Shown here: in pieces, positions 1 to 7,699 of the stretch
Position numbering within the stretch: position 1 is the stretch's first letter
Layout of the letters: the number at the start of each line of letters is the position of its first letter
NCBI GenBank assembly: GCA_001800185.1
Contig: MGUX01000155.1
Coordinates: 1 to 23,462, forward strand
Reading direction: 5' to 3'
DNA from: Elusimicrobia bacterium RIFCSPLOWO2_12_FULL_59_9
GTDB taxonomy: Bacteria > Elusimicrobiota > Elusimicrobia > O2-12-FULL-59-9
Length of the DNA stretch: 23,462 nucleotides
Notes under the pieces: generated by a model
Told to the model about the DNA's origin: nothing
What the model saw: only the letters and a program-made list of their open reading frames with translations
Database searches by the model: none
Made by a program: the position numbers and the translations under genes

Positions 1-2298
1 CGCCACCAAATAGGACTTTGTGTCCTGCGTGGCGTACTTGACGCTGACCTCGACCGGAAAGCGGACTCCGTCCTTTCTCAAGTGGGAGCCCTCAAAGATG
101 AGACAGCCCTGTTCCTGGACTTCGGCGACATGCCTTTGCCATGCGGCCTCATCGGGAAGAAGGGCTTCGATGTCCGGAACTTTCATCCGCAGCAGCTCCT
201 CACGGGCGTAAAGCAGCGTCCGGCAGGCTTTATCGTTGACGTCCAGAAAGCGGCCGGAAGACGGCTCCACGACGAAGATCGCATCGTTGGATTGGTCGAT
301 GAGGTTTCGGAAAATCTGCAGATTCTCGCGCGCTTTCTTGCTCTCCGTGACGTCCGCCGCATAGAGGTAGACGTAGCGGGCGCCGACCACGGGGGCAAGA
401 ATCATCGAAAAAAAGCGCCCCCCGCTCTCGACCTCGATTTCCCTTTTGATGCCCGTCTTGAGCGACTCCAGAACGTCTTTCCTCCACGGCGCCGATACGG
501 CCTGCCCGACGCGGCATTTCCAAAGCCGCAACAGGGCCAAGCCGGGAATGTTCGAATAGGCGACCATGCCGTCCTCGTGGACGCGCAGGACGGGGTTGGG
601 GCATTCGGCCGGAAATTTGGCGAGATTGCGGATTTCCGCCTCCGTCCGGTGGCGAGCCACCGCGCCGGCGAATATCTCGGCGGCCAACTGCAGCAGGCGG
701 ATATCCTCCTCGCTCCAGGTTTTTCTGCGCCGCGCCGAATCCAGGCCCAGGAAGCCGATCACGTCGCCGCCATAAACCATGGGAATGGCGATGAAGGATT
801 GAACGCCCTGCGCCGAAAACTCCTCTTTTTCGGTCAAGGCATCGGGAGGAAGCTCGTCCACTCGCGGCACATGCGCGATTTCCAGGTTTTTGATCTTGCC
901 GGCCAGCCACGCGAAATGATCCACCAGCAGCCCCTTGAGATGCTGTATTTGGGGCTCCATGCCTTCGCCGCACCATTCATGGGTGTTGTCCATTCTGGAG
1001 CCGGCGTCATAAAATAGATAGATGTAGCCGCGGTCGACGCCGGCGAACTCCCCGATGGCCTTGATGCCTTCGTGGATTGAGCGGTCCGCGTCTTCCGGCC
1101 GGCAGCGGACGAACTGGGTGGATACCGCCGAGAGGAGTTTTTCCATTTCCAGGCGGTATTTGAGCTTTTCCTCCGCTCTTTTTTGCCCGGTGATATCCCG
1201 CGAGACGATGACGGCCCGGGAGGCTCTTCCCTGACGGTCTTGAAGGACGTTAAGCTCCGATTCAAGGATGCGGACGCGCTTGCCCTTGAGGACCACCCGG
1301 TACTCGGCGCGGCAGCCCGCGGCCGCCCGCACGGTTCGATAAAAAAGACGCCGCATTCTTTCCCTGTCCTCCGGATGCGCGTCGCGGAAAAAATCGGCCC
1401 CCGGAAGCGGCTCCCCCTCGCCGAGGAATCTCACATAAGCCGGATTATGGTACAGGCTTCGTCCCTCCAGATCGACGACGGCGATAAAATCTTCCACGTT
1501 CTCCGATATGAGCCTGAAGAGCTCCTCGCTGCGCCTTAAAGCCTCCTCGGCCTGCCTGCGCTCCGTGATGTCTTCGGAGATGCCGAGCAAATACTGCGGC
1601 TGGCCCGTCTCGTTGAATATGGGAATTTTTTTGGTGTGCAGGATGCGAAGGCCCTTGTCGTGGGTATGGACGCTCTCCTCGGCGATCTCCTCCGGCCGCC
1701 CCGCCGCCAGCACGTCCCTGTCCTTTTCGGCTAGGGCGTCGGCCTCCTCCTTGGGAAATACATCGTGGACGCTTTTGCCGATGAGCTCGTCCCGGCCGTA
1801 ACCCAAAAGATCCTCTCCGGCCCGGTTGAAGCGCACGAAGCGCAGCGACTGGGCGTCCTTGACGAAAATCATGTCGGGGATGCTTTCAACGATGGAGTTT
1901 AAAAACTGCTGATTTTTCTGCGCGGCGTCATCCTGCCGCTTGTGCTCGCCGATATCCCGCCCGATGATGAAATAGAGTTTTTTCTCCAAGGCAGCGGTCA
2001 CGCTCCAACTCATCCATTTGTAGGAGCCGTCGGCGCAGCGGAACCTGGCCTGCTTGGTGGCGAATTCAACCGCTCCGCCTTTCAGCTTCTCGACCTCCCG
2101 GGTGAGAGATAAGCGGTCTTCGAGATGCAAAAACTCCACCCACGGCGCCGACTCAAGCTCCTGACGCGCCAAGCCGAAGGTCTTTTCCCAAGCCGGATTG
2201 AGGCGCTTGGCCGCGAAATTAAAATCCAAAACGGCCAGCACGTCGTTGGAGTGCGTGAAAAACTTGTCGACGAAGGAGGGATTGGAAACCCTGTTCAT
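1..2298 (-). CDS. Multi-PAS/GAF sensory protein, 3' part outside window
   Basis: The frame is open from ATG at 2298 to the window edge with no stop, giving 766 codons of N-terminal sequence. Domains seen in order: PAS at about 1-122, PAS at 128-250 (ends GISEDITERRQAEE), PAS at 255-378 (ends SRDITGQKRAEE), GAF at about 385-548, a PAS-like domain at 556-655 opening with NLAKFPAECPNPVLRV, and a further PAS from about 660 to the edge. The DIT/DVTE linkers after the PAS cores are typical of chained PAS sensors. It starts 19 nt after the upstream kinase gene and is the last visible gene of the leftward operon. No transmembrane segment is seen, so it is probably cytoplasmic. The output domain lies beyond base 1; a histidine kinase is most likely from family precedent, but a GGDEF or other output cannot be excluded. 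The ligand is unknown. Confidence 0.9.
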   Translation of the reverse strand, partial: MNRVSNPSFVDKFFTHSNDVLAVLDFNFAAKRLNPAWEKTFGLARQELESAPWVEFLHLEDRLSLTREVEKLKGGAVEFATKQARFRCADGSYKWMSWSVTAALEKKLYFIIGRDIGEHKRQDDAAQKNQQFLNSIVESIPDMIFVKDAQSLRFVRFNRAGEDLLGYGRDELIGKSVHDVFPKEEADALAEKDRDVLAAGRPEEIAEESVHTHDKGLRILHTKKIPIFNETGQPQYLLGISEDITERRQAEEALRRSEELFRLISENVEDFIAVVDLEGRSLYHNPAYVRFLGEGEPLPGADFFRDAHPEDRERMRRLFYRTVRAAAGCRAEYRVVLKGKRVRILESELNVLQDRQGRASRAVIVSRDITGQKRAEEKLKYRLEMEKLLSAVSTQFVRCRPEDADRSIHEGIKAIGEFAGVDRGYIYLFYDAGSRMDNTHEWCGEGMEPQIQHLKGLLVDHFAWLAGKIKNLEIAHVPRVDELPPDALTEKEEFSAQGVQSFIAIPMVYGGDVIGFLGLDSARRRKTWSEEDIRLLQLAAEIFAGAVARHRTEAEIRNLAKFPAECPNPVLRVHEDGMVAYSNIPGLALLRLWKCRVGQAVSAPWRKDVLESLKTGIKREIEVESGGRFFSMILAPVVGARYVYLYAADVTESKKARENLQIFRNLIDQSNDAIFVVEPSSGRFLDVNDKACRTLLYAREELLRMKVPDIEALLPDEAAWQRHVAEVQEQGCLIFEGSHLRKDGVRFPVEVSVKYATQDTKSYLVA

Positions 2299-2317
2299 AC
2301 CTCGAAGAGAGGCGTTT

Positions 2318-3970
2318 TCATGCGCGGCGGGCTTCATTCAAAGTCTGGGGCTTGGTCACGGATGAATTCTTTTCGGCGCCGCCGTAGACGGGGAAATCCA
2401 GGATGAATTTGGCCCCCCGGCCTTCCTCGCTTTTGACCTGGATGGCGCCCTGATGCTCCTGCATGATGCCGAAAGAAATGGAAAGCCCGAGCCCGGTTCC
2501 CCGCCCGGCGGGCTTGGTGGTGAAAAACGGATCAAATATCTCGCTCAAATGCTTTTCGGGTACGCCGTGGCCGTTGTCCTCCACCTCGACAACCACCCGG
2601 CCGGATTTGGCGAAAGCCCTTAAAATCAATTTTTTTGATTCCCGGCCCTCCAGGGCATGCATGGCGTTGGTCAAAATATTCAAGAGCACCTGCTGCAGTT
2701 GAGAGGAGTCCCCCCAAATCGGCGGAAGCGTCTCGGGCAGCTCGCTGATGAGTTCGATGCCGGCCTTGGACACGTCGTACTTGACGAATTTCAGCACGGA
2801 GTTGAAAACCTGGACCGCGTTGAGCGGCTCTTTGTGGGGGTTCTGCTTGCGGCTGAACTGCAGCAGGGACTGCACGATTTGCCGGCAGCGCTGGCTTTGG
2901 CTCTGGATCACCTCCAGGTCCTCGCGCTGTTTGGCGGTGATTTCCTCGTCTTGAAGCAGAATCTGGGTGAATCCCAAAATGCCGGTCAAGGGATTATTGA
3001 GCTCGTGCGCCACTCCGGCGGACAACTGGCCGATGGCCGCAAGCTTCTCGGATTGGATGAGATGCTCCTGGGCCTGCTCCAGAGCGGTCATCTTGTCCTG
3101 CAGTTGGCGATAGAGCTTGGCGTTGTAGACCGCCTGCGATATCTGCGATCCCAATATCGTCAAGCCGCGCAAATCGATGGGACCGAAGGGGACGTCCTGG
3201 GCCATGCGATTGACGTTTAAAATGCCCAGGAGCTCGTTGTCGATGAAAAGGGGGTAAATGATGGAATGCTTGATCTGGCGCATGCTCAATATACCCGCGA
3301 AGCGCGGATCCTTTTCCAAGGGTCCTGAGACGAAAATCGGCGTCTTCCATTCGGCCGCCCGGCCCGCCACGCGGTTGCCGATCTCCAGAAAAGCTTGCAG
3401 GCGCTCGTCGCCCTCGGCCCCGGAGCAGGCCGCGACGCTCAGCTTGCCGTCATCGCCCATGAGCATGACCGAAACGTCGTCGGCCTTAAGGATGTTCAAG
3501 GACAGCTTGACGATGACCGGAAGGATTTTTTTTAAATCGATGGAGGAAAAGACGGATTTGCTGGCCTCGTAGACCGCCACCATGACCTTGAGCTCGCTTT
3601 TTTCCAGCACCTTGTCGATCAAGGTCAGCATTTCCTCAAGATTAAACGGCTTCAGGATGAAGTCATAGGCGCCTTTTTTCATCGCCTCCACGGCGGTTTC
3701 GATGGTGCCGTAGCCGGTCATCATGATCACTTCGACGTCGGGCTCCATGCGCTTGATGGCCTCCAGGGCCTCCAGCCCGCCGAGCATGGGCATGCGGATA
3801 TCGGAGATGACCAGGCTGAATTTTTCCGCGCGGATCCTCTCCAAAGCCTCCGCCCCATTGGAGGCGGTGAAGACCTCATAGCCCTGCTGGCTCAGCTCGA
3901 AGGAGAGGAACTCCCGGATGCCCTGCTCATCATCGACGACGAGGATTTTCACTCCCTGCTTGGCGTTCAT
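2318..3970 (-). CDS. REC-GAF-HisKA-HATPase sensor histidine kinase
   Basis: 550 aa with an N-terminal receiver: acidic pair D13/D14, phosphoacceptor D57 in SDIRMP, T85 and K107. A GAF domain spans about 140-285 and a short coiled coil leads to the dimerisation/phosphotransfer helix with H322 in the HELNNP box. The HATPase_c domain has the N box at N435, DNGHG at 465-469, the DPFFTTK F-box near 480 and GRGTGLGLS at 489-497. All catalytic motifs look intact. The receiver is at the N-terminus, so the protein can take phosphate from another kinase and gate its own kinase core, unlike the usual C-terminal receiver of hybrid kinases. No membrane segment is seen; it is probably cytoplasmic. Its start overlaps the stop of the upstream single-receiver gene by 4 nt (ATGA), implying translational coupling. 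Confidence 0.95.
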   Translation of the reverse strand: MNAKQGVKILVVDDEQGIREFLSFELSQQGYEVFTASNGAEALERIRAEKFSLVISDIRMPMLGGLEALEAIKRMEPDVEVIMMTGYGTIETAVEAMKKGAYDFILKPFNLEEMLTLIDKVLEKSELKVMVAVYEASKSVFSSIDLKKILPVIVKLSLNILKADDVSVMLMGDDGKLSVAACSGAEGDERLQAFLEIGNRVAGRAAEWKTPIFVSGPLEKDPRFAGILSMRQIKHSIIYPLFIDNELLGILNVNRMAQDVPFGPIDLRGLTILGSQISQAVYNAKLYRQLQDKMTALEQAQEHLIQSEKLAAIGQLSAGVAHELNNPLTGILGFTQILLQDEEITAKQREDLEVIQSQSQRCRQIVQSLLQFSRKQNPHKEPLNAVQVFNSVLKFVKYDVSKAGIELISELPETLPPIWGDSSQLQQVLLNILTNAMHALEGRESKKLILRAFAKSGRVVVEVEDNGHGVPEKHLSEIFDPFFTTKPAGRGTGLGLSISFGIMQEHQGAIQVKSEEGRGAKFILDFPVYGGAEKNSSVTKPQTLNEARRA

Positions 3971-4365
3971 AAGCCCTTGTCCCGCTCCACCTGTAAAAAC
4001 AGCGCGGTGATGCGTCCCTTAAGCTCCTCCGCGTCAAAGGGCTTGACCACGTAGTCGTTGGCGCCCAGCTTGAGCCCCGCCGCCTGATCCGCGGGGGCGC
4101 CCCTGGCGGTGAGCATCATGATCGGTACGCGCCCGGCCGCGGGGTCGCGGCGAACGCGGCGGCAGACCTCCATCCCGTCCAGCTTGGGAAGCATGACGTC
4201 GAGTAAAATCAAATCCGGGGTTTCTTCAGAGACGCGGCTTAAAGCCTCTTCGCCGTCCACGGCGACGATGACGCGGTAGTTCTCCTCCTCCAGCAGACGC
4301 TTGAGCAGGGAACGAACCGACTCATGATCTTCGACCACCAGAATGGTCTTTTTATCGGTCGGCAT
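3967..4365 (-). CDS. Single-domain response regulator (receiver only)
   Basis: 132 aa made of one receiver domain with no output domain. From ATG at 4365 the acidic residues are E12/D13, the phosphoacceptor is D56 in LLDVMLP, the conserved Thr is T86 and the Lys is K108 in VKPF. I chose ATG at 4365, which overlaps the TGA of the upstream kinase as TGATG; a TTG one codon upstream is also possible. It is sandwiched between two kinase genes, with a 4-nt overlap to the next. By family logic it is a phosphate shuttle or an effector acting by protein-protein contact. The likeliest partners are the neighbouring six-TM kinase as donor and the REC-GAF kinase, but this pairing is inferred from position only. 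Confidence 0.93.
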   Translation of the reverse strand: MPTDKKTILVVEDHESVRSLLKRLLEEENYRVIVAVDGEEALSRVSEETPDLILLDVMLPKLDGMEVCRRVRRDPAAGRVPIMMLTARGAPADQAAGLKLGANDYVVKPFDAEELKGRITALFLQVERDKGL

Positions 4366-5684
4366 CAAACCCGGGCCTCGGCGCCGCCGGTCTCGCGGGC
4401 CGCAGCGGCGTGATCCGCGGAATTGGCGGCTGGAAATCGAATGGTAAAAAGGGCGCCTTTGTTCTCTTCGCTTTCGAGGGTCATCATCCCTTTATGCCGT
4501 TGAACAATCTCATAGACCAGGGAAAGCCCAAGCCCCGTCCCTCTGCCGGGCGGCTTGGTGGTGAAAAAAGGGTCAAAAACCTTGGACTGAATTTCCTTGG
4601 GAATTCCGGGGCCCGAATCCTGAACCTGCAGCTCGACGTAGCCCGGGACATCCTTGGCCAGCCCGGTCCGCACCGTGATGCGCCCCCCCTGAGGCATGGC
4701 GTCGATGGCGTTGTTGCACAGGTTCACCACAATCTGCTGAATCTGATTTTGATTGGCGCTCACCTTGGGGAGCCCCGCGGAAAGGTCCGCCACCAGCTCC
4801 ACATGCGCGACCTTGGTGCGCGCCTCCACCAGGGGCAGGGCGCTTTGGACGATTTTCGTCAACTCCGTCTCCGATTTCTCCTCCAGTTTGGAGGTCCGGG
4901 AGAAAAGCAGCAGGTTCTGCATCAGCTCCTTGCAGCGCAGAGCCTCCCGTTCGATGGATCTCACCGGCAGGGACAAGGGATCGCCGTCGTGGATGCGCTT
5001 GGCCAGGACCTGGGCGAAGCCCAGGATGACTCCGAGGGGGTTGTTGATCTCATGCGCCACGCCGGCAGCAAGCTGGCCCACGGCGGCCATTTTTTCGGAC
5101 TGGATCAGCTCGGCGCGGGCCTTGTCCAGCTTTTCCTGGCGCGCGCGCGACTCCGCCTGGGCGCTGCGCTCGGCGATCGCCAGCCTGGAGGTGACGGCCG
5201 CGGAAAGCGCCAGAAGCCCGCTTCGGCCCAAGACCTGGAGCCAGCCGAGGGCGCCCATGTCCCCCATCTCCCCCGTATAGATAAGGAGATGCAGCCCCAG
5301 CACATACAGCGTGACCAGAACAATTCCCGGCTTTTCGAACAGAAGGCATGACGTGAAAATCGGCAGCAAGTACATGACCCAAAGATAGGAATCGGGCCCT
5401 CCGGAGTAAAGAATCGCCCAGGTGATGAGCATCCCGTTGACGAAAAGGGAGCCGGCCACAAGCCAGGGCGAAACCGCGGCTTGCCTCAAGAAACGATTGA
5501 AAATGAAATTGAAAATCAAAAGAGCCGCGAAAACATAGAGCAGCTCGGGATAGTTGATGACGGCGTTATTGCGGAAGACGAAGGATAAAAACAGGAGAAA
5601 AACCGAAAACACCATTTCGTGCTTGGAACGTATCTCGATGGGAGTGGAAACGCTCTCTTTCGCCGCCGGCAAGCGCCATTTCAT
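4365..5684 (-). CDS. Six-TM membrane sensor histidine kinase
   Basis: 439 aa from ATG 5684; a TTG at 5690, overlapping the upstream stop, is a possible alternative start. Six hydrophobic segments lie at about 24-38, 45-66, 74-94, 101-116, 119-137 and 148-172. A signature YSGG..S.LWV.YLLPI.TS falls between TM3 and TM4. A coiled coil (about 173-200) leads to H211 in the HEINNP box. The HATPase domain has N325, DSGPG at 356-360, DPFFTTK and GRGTGLGLS. No periplasmic sensor domain is evident, so sensing probably occurs in the membrane or at short loops. The N-terminal half is clearly paralogous to the kinase at 6381-7658 on the other side of the divergent promoter. Operon context: HTH-REC gene upstream, single receiver downstream. 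Confidence 0.94.
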   Translation of the reverse strand: MKWRLPAAKESVSTPIEIRSKHEMVFSVFLLFLSFVFRNNAVINYPELLYVFAALLIFNFIFNRFLRQAAVSPWLVAGSLFVNGMLITWAILYSGGPDSYLWVMYLLPIFTSCLLFEKPGIVLVTLYVLGLHLLIYTGEMGDMGALGWLQVLGRSGLLALSAAVTSRLAIAERSAQAESRARQEKLDKARAELIQSEKMAAVGQLAAGVAHEINNPLGVILGFAQVLAKRIHDGDPLSLPVRSIEREALRCKELMQNLLLFSRTSKLEEKSETELTKIVQSALPLVEARTKVAHVELVADLSAGLPKVSANQNQIQQIVVNLCNNAIDAMPQGGRITVRTGLAKDVPGYVELQVQDSGPGIPKEIQSKVFDPFFTTKPPGRGTGLGLSLVYEIVQRHKGMMTLESEENKGALFTIRFPAANSADHAAAARETGGAEARV

Positions 5685-5686
5685 AA

Positions 5687-6262
5687 TCAATTCGAGTTCA
5701 CCAGCCGTTCGACCTTTTTCACCAATTCTTCCCCGTCGAAAGGTTTTCCCAGGAATTCATCCGCGCCGGCTTCCAAGACTTTTTTTCCGGTTTCCTGGAT
5801 GTTGTCTCCCGTGATCATCAAAATCTTTATGTGCCGGAGGTCCTTATCCTGGCGGATGACCCGGCACACCTGAAAACCGTCGAGGTCCGGGAGACGGATA
5901 TCCAGGATGACGATAGTCGGTAAAAGGGTAGCAATTTTGTGGCCGGCGTCAAAGCCGTTGACCCCCTCGTGGATTTCCGCCTCGGGATAGCGCCTGCGCA
6001 GCGCCCGCGAAACCAGTTTCCGCACCTCTGTTTCATCATCCACGATCAGAATGCGCAGCCCATCGTTCATCAAGAGCTCTTTGGGAACCGGTATATTGTG
6101 CAGTTTCAGGAAAACCACAAGCTCCCGGTCCCAAACGCGATGGTGCCCGCCTCCGGTGGTAAACGACGGGAGCTTCCCCTCCTCAATCCAGCGGCCGACC
6201 GTCGGTGGAGTGACATGGCAAATCTTGGCGATTTCATAAGTTCCAAAGGCTTTGTTTTTCAT
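5687..6262 (-). CDS. HTH (MerR/excisionase-type)-REC response regulator
   Basis: 191 aa. Residues 1-60 form a small winged-helix/HTH of the MerR-excisionase-BldC type: FGTYEIAKICHVTPPTVGRW as the helix-turn-helix, then a GGGHHR wing. Residues 68-190 are a receiver with D75/D76, phosphoacceptor D121 in LDIRLP, T151 and K173. The DNA-binding part precedes the receiver, the reverse of OmpR/NarL-type regulators. It is the first gene of the leftward operon behind a good sigma70-like promoter. Being next to the divergent control region, it is a reasonable candidate for autoregulation and for control of the rightward arm; that is inference. Phosphorylation by one of the two six-TM kinases is likely but cannot be assigned. 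Excisionase function is unlikely because no integrase or attachment site is present. Confidence 0.93.
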   Translation of the reverse strand: MKNKAFGTYEIAKICHVTPPTVGRWIEEGKLPSFTTGGGHHRVWDRELVVFLKLHNIPVPKELLMNDGLRILIVDDETEVRKLVSRALRRRYPEAEIHEGVNGFDAGHKIATLLPTIVILDIRLPDLDGFQVCRVIRQDKDLRHIKILMITGDNIQETGKKVLEAGADEFLGKPFDGEELVKKVERLVNSN

Positions 6263-6286
6263 ATGACCTGTTTGTTGCTTATGTTG

Positions 6287-6315
6287 TGTATAGCATGTTT
6301 ATTCTGTTTTGTCAA
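6287..6315 (-). promoter_or_regulatory. sigma70-like promoter of leftward operon
   Basis: On the minus strand, TTGACA (6315-6310), a 17-nt spacer and TATACA (6292-6287) match the -35/-10 consensus at 6/6 and 5/6. The expected transcription start is near 6280, leaving a leader of about 18 nt before ATG 6262. A weak CAGGT lies close to the start codon. Confidence 0.75.
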
Positions 6316-6345
6316 GCCCCTTTTGGCCAAGGCCGGCGCGCTAGA

Positions 6346-6374
6346 TTGACAATACCGCCCGAAACTAGTAGTTT
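6346..6374 (+). promoter_or_regulatory. Putative promoter of rightward kinase gene, likely leaderless
   Basis: TTGACA (6346-6351), a 17-nt spacer and TAGTTT (6369-6374) precede ATG 6381. The -35 is perfect and the -10 matches 3 of 6. The expected start point falls on the A of the ATG, and no Shine-Dalgarno is present, so the mRNA may be leaderless. The -35 lies in ATTGACAAT (6345-6353), an ATTG-N-CAAT dyad also found at the kaiB promoter. Confidence 0.5.
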
Positions 6375-6380
6375 GACCGC

Positions 6381-7658
6381 ATGTGGAAAACCGCGTCGCG
6401 CGAGGGCGAAACCGGGGCATCTCAAAAATATGAGGCTATTTTCTGCATTTTTCTGGTAGTCATCGCTTTTCTTTTCAGAGACGACGCCAATTTCGTTTAT
6501 CCTCAAATTCTATACCTGTTTTTCACCCTCTTTCTGCTGAATTTATGGGCCGGTTTTTCTCTGCGCCTCTGGCCAGAGGAAAGCTGGCTTGCGGCCCTCA
6601 TTACTTTGGCCAACGCGGCCGTTATCACCGTCATTTTATCCTACTCCGGCGGAGAGAACTCCAACCTTTGGGTGCTCTATCTTCTGCCCATCTACACCTC
6701 CTCCCTGCTGCTTGGAGCGCGGGAAACCGTCTGGATCACTCTCGGAGTCATCGGATTCAACGCCGTTTATTACTATTTATGGGGCAGGGAACCGCTGGAA
6801 GAAACTCTCTTTATGCTGGGCCTTAAAAGCGGCATTTTCGCCTTCGCGGCCGCTACGACGAGCCGGGTCGCCCATCGGCAGCGGCGCGCCAAGCAAGAGC
6901 TCGTCCAGCAAAGGCAGCAAATGGAGCTTTTGATTGACTCTATGCAATCCCAAGGGCTCAACTCGATGACGACCGGCAAACTGGCGGACGTGGAGCTCTT
7001 GACGGCGGGAGTCGCGCACGACCTCAACAACGCCCTGTTGGTGATCATCGGCACCTCCGAACTCATGTTTCAGGAGGGCCCCTCCAGCCCGAATTTCAAG
7101 CCGGATTTGCAGCAAATACGCCAATCTTCGCTCTTTTGCAAGAATATCATCGCCGACCTTCTGGGTTCCGTAAAGGAAAAAGAGCCCAAATTCGTCCCCT
7201 GCGACATTCACGACATCTTAGACGCGGCCCTTTCCTTATATGAGGGGGTCCTCGCGAAAAGCCGGGTTAAAATAAATAAGCGCTTTAATGAAAATCTGCC
7301 CAAAGCGTCGGGCAGCTTTCCCCACCTCCAGCGCCTCTTTTTAAACCTGATTTCCAACGCTAGAGATTCTATGAAGGACGGGGGGGTCCTGACCCTGCGC
7401 ACGGAGAGCGCGCCGGCGCGCGCCTCACAAGCCTCCGAATGGATCCAAGTCGCCATTGAAGATACCGGCCCCGGCATTTCCAAAGAGGCCCTCGGCAGCC
7501 TATTTAAGCCCTTTTACACCACCAAAGCCCCCGATAAGGGCATGGGCATCGGTCTTTTCCTTTGCAGGGAAATCGCCAAGAAGCACGGAGGAAAGCTCTC
7601 CGCGGACAACCTGCCGGAAGGCGGCGCCCGCTTCGTCCTTCAACTGCCGGCGCATTGA
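6381..7658 (+). CDS. Six-TM histidine kinase, paralogue of the kinase at 4365-5684, atypical H-box
   Basis: 425 aa. Hydrophobic segments lie at about 18-33, 41-58, 69-88, 96-111, 116-133 and 143-160. The same YSGG..S.LWV.YLLPI.TS signature occurs at 88-107. A coiled-coil stretch (166-195) leads to H213 in VAHDLNNALL, where the family usually has HE.NNP; the proline after the paired Asn is Ala. The HATPase domain keeps N326, DTGPG at 361-365, KPFYTTK and GMGIGL at 387-392. Start: an in-frame TAG at 6369 blocks any longer version. It is the first gene of the rightward arm and is followed by kaiB, whose -35 overlaps its stop codon. It is likely an active ATP-binding kinase; the altered H-box could shift the kinase/phosphatase balance. 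Confidence 0.93.
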   Translation: MWKTASREGETGASQKYEAIFCIFLVVIAFLFRDDANFVYPQILYLFFTLFLLNLWAGFSLRLWPEESWLAALITLANAAVITVILSYSGGENSNLWVLYLLPIYTSSLLLGARETVWITLGVIGFNAVYYYLWGREPLEETLFMLGLKSGIFAFAAATTSRVAHRQRRAKQELVQQRQQMELLIDSMQSQGLNSMTTGKLADVELLTAGVAHDLNNALLVIIGTSELMFQEGPSSPNFKPDLQQIRQSSLFCKNIIADLLGSVKEKEPKFVPCDIHDILDAALSLYEGVLAKSRVKINKRFNENLPKASGSFPHLQRLFLNLISNARDSMKDGGVLTLRTESAPARASQASEWIQVAIEDTGPGISKEALGSLFKPFYTTKAPDKGMGIGLFLCREIAKKHGGKLSADNLPEGGARFVLQLPAH

Positions 7659-7669
7659 CAATTCAATGC
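7652..7669. repeat. Perfect 7-bp inverted repeat over kaiB -35
   Basis: GCATTGA-CAAT-TCAATGC is a perfect dyad with a 4-nt centre. It covers the stop codon of the upstream kinase and the -35 of the kaiB promoter, a standard place for a repressor operator. A small RNA hairpin is the alternative; no T-run follows, so a terminator is unlikely. Confidence 0.55.
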
Positions 7670-7684
7670 AGGGCGGGGTATACT
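7655..7684 (+). promoter_or_regulatory. sigma70-like promoter of kaiB
   Basis: TTGACA (7655-7660), an 18-nt spacer and TATACT (7679-7684) match consensus at 6/6 and 5/6. The expected start is near 7691, leaving a leader of about 9 nt and no clear Shine-Dalgarno. It would let kaiB and the genes behind it be expressed separately from the six-TM kinase. Confidence 0.7.
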
Positions 7685-7699
7685 TCAAAGAGAAAAAGC

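Noticed and set aside
82..1017. Long plus-strand reading frame (311 codons) opposite the multi-PAS gene
   Set aside because: It is antisense to a continuous PAS/GAF coding frame with clear domains and gives no recognisable protein; high GC produces such shadows.
4410..5351. 313-codon plus-strand frame opposite the six-TM kinase
   Set aside because: Antisense to intact catalytic motifs; His/Gly/Leu-rich composition is typical of reverse-strand GC-rich coding DNA.
5687..5870. Prophage or integrative element suggested by the excisionase-like HTH
   Set aside because: The HTH (encoded at the other end of this gene) is fused to a receiver, and no integrase, att repeat or phage gene is nearby.
7562..7699. 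Extended N-terminus for KaiB
   Set aside because: The 46 extra residues overlap the kinase gene, are Arg-rich and absent from KaiB proteins; the promoter at 7655-7684 lies inside the extension.
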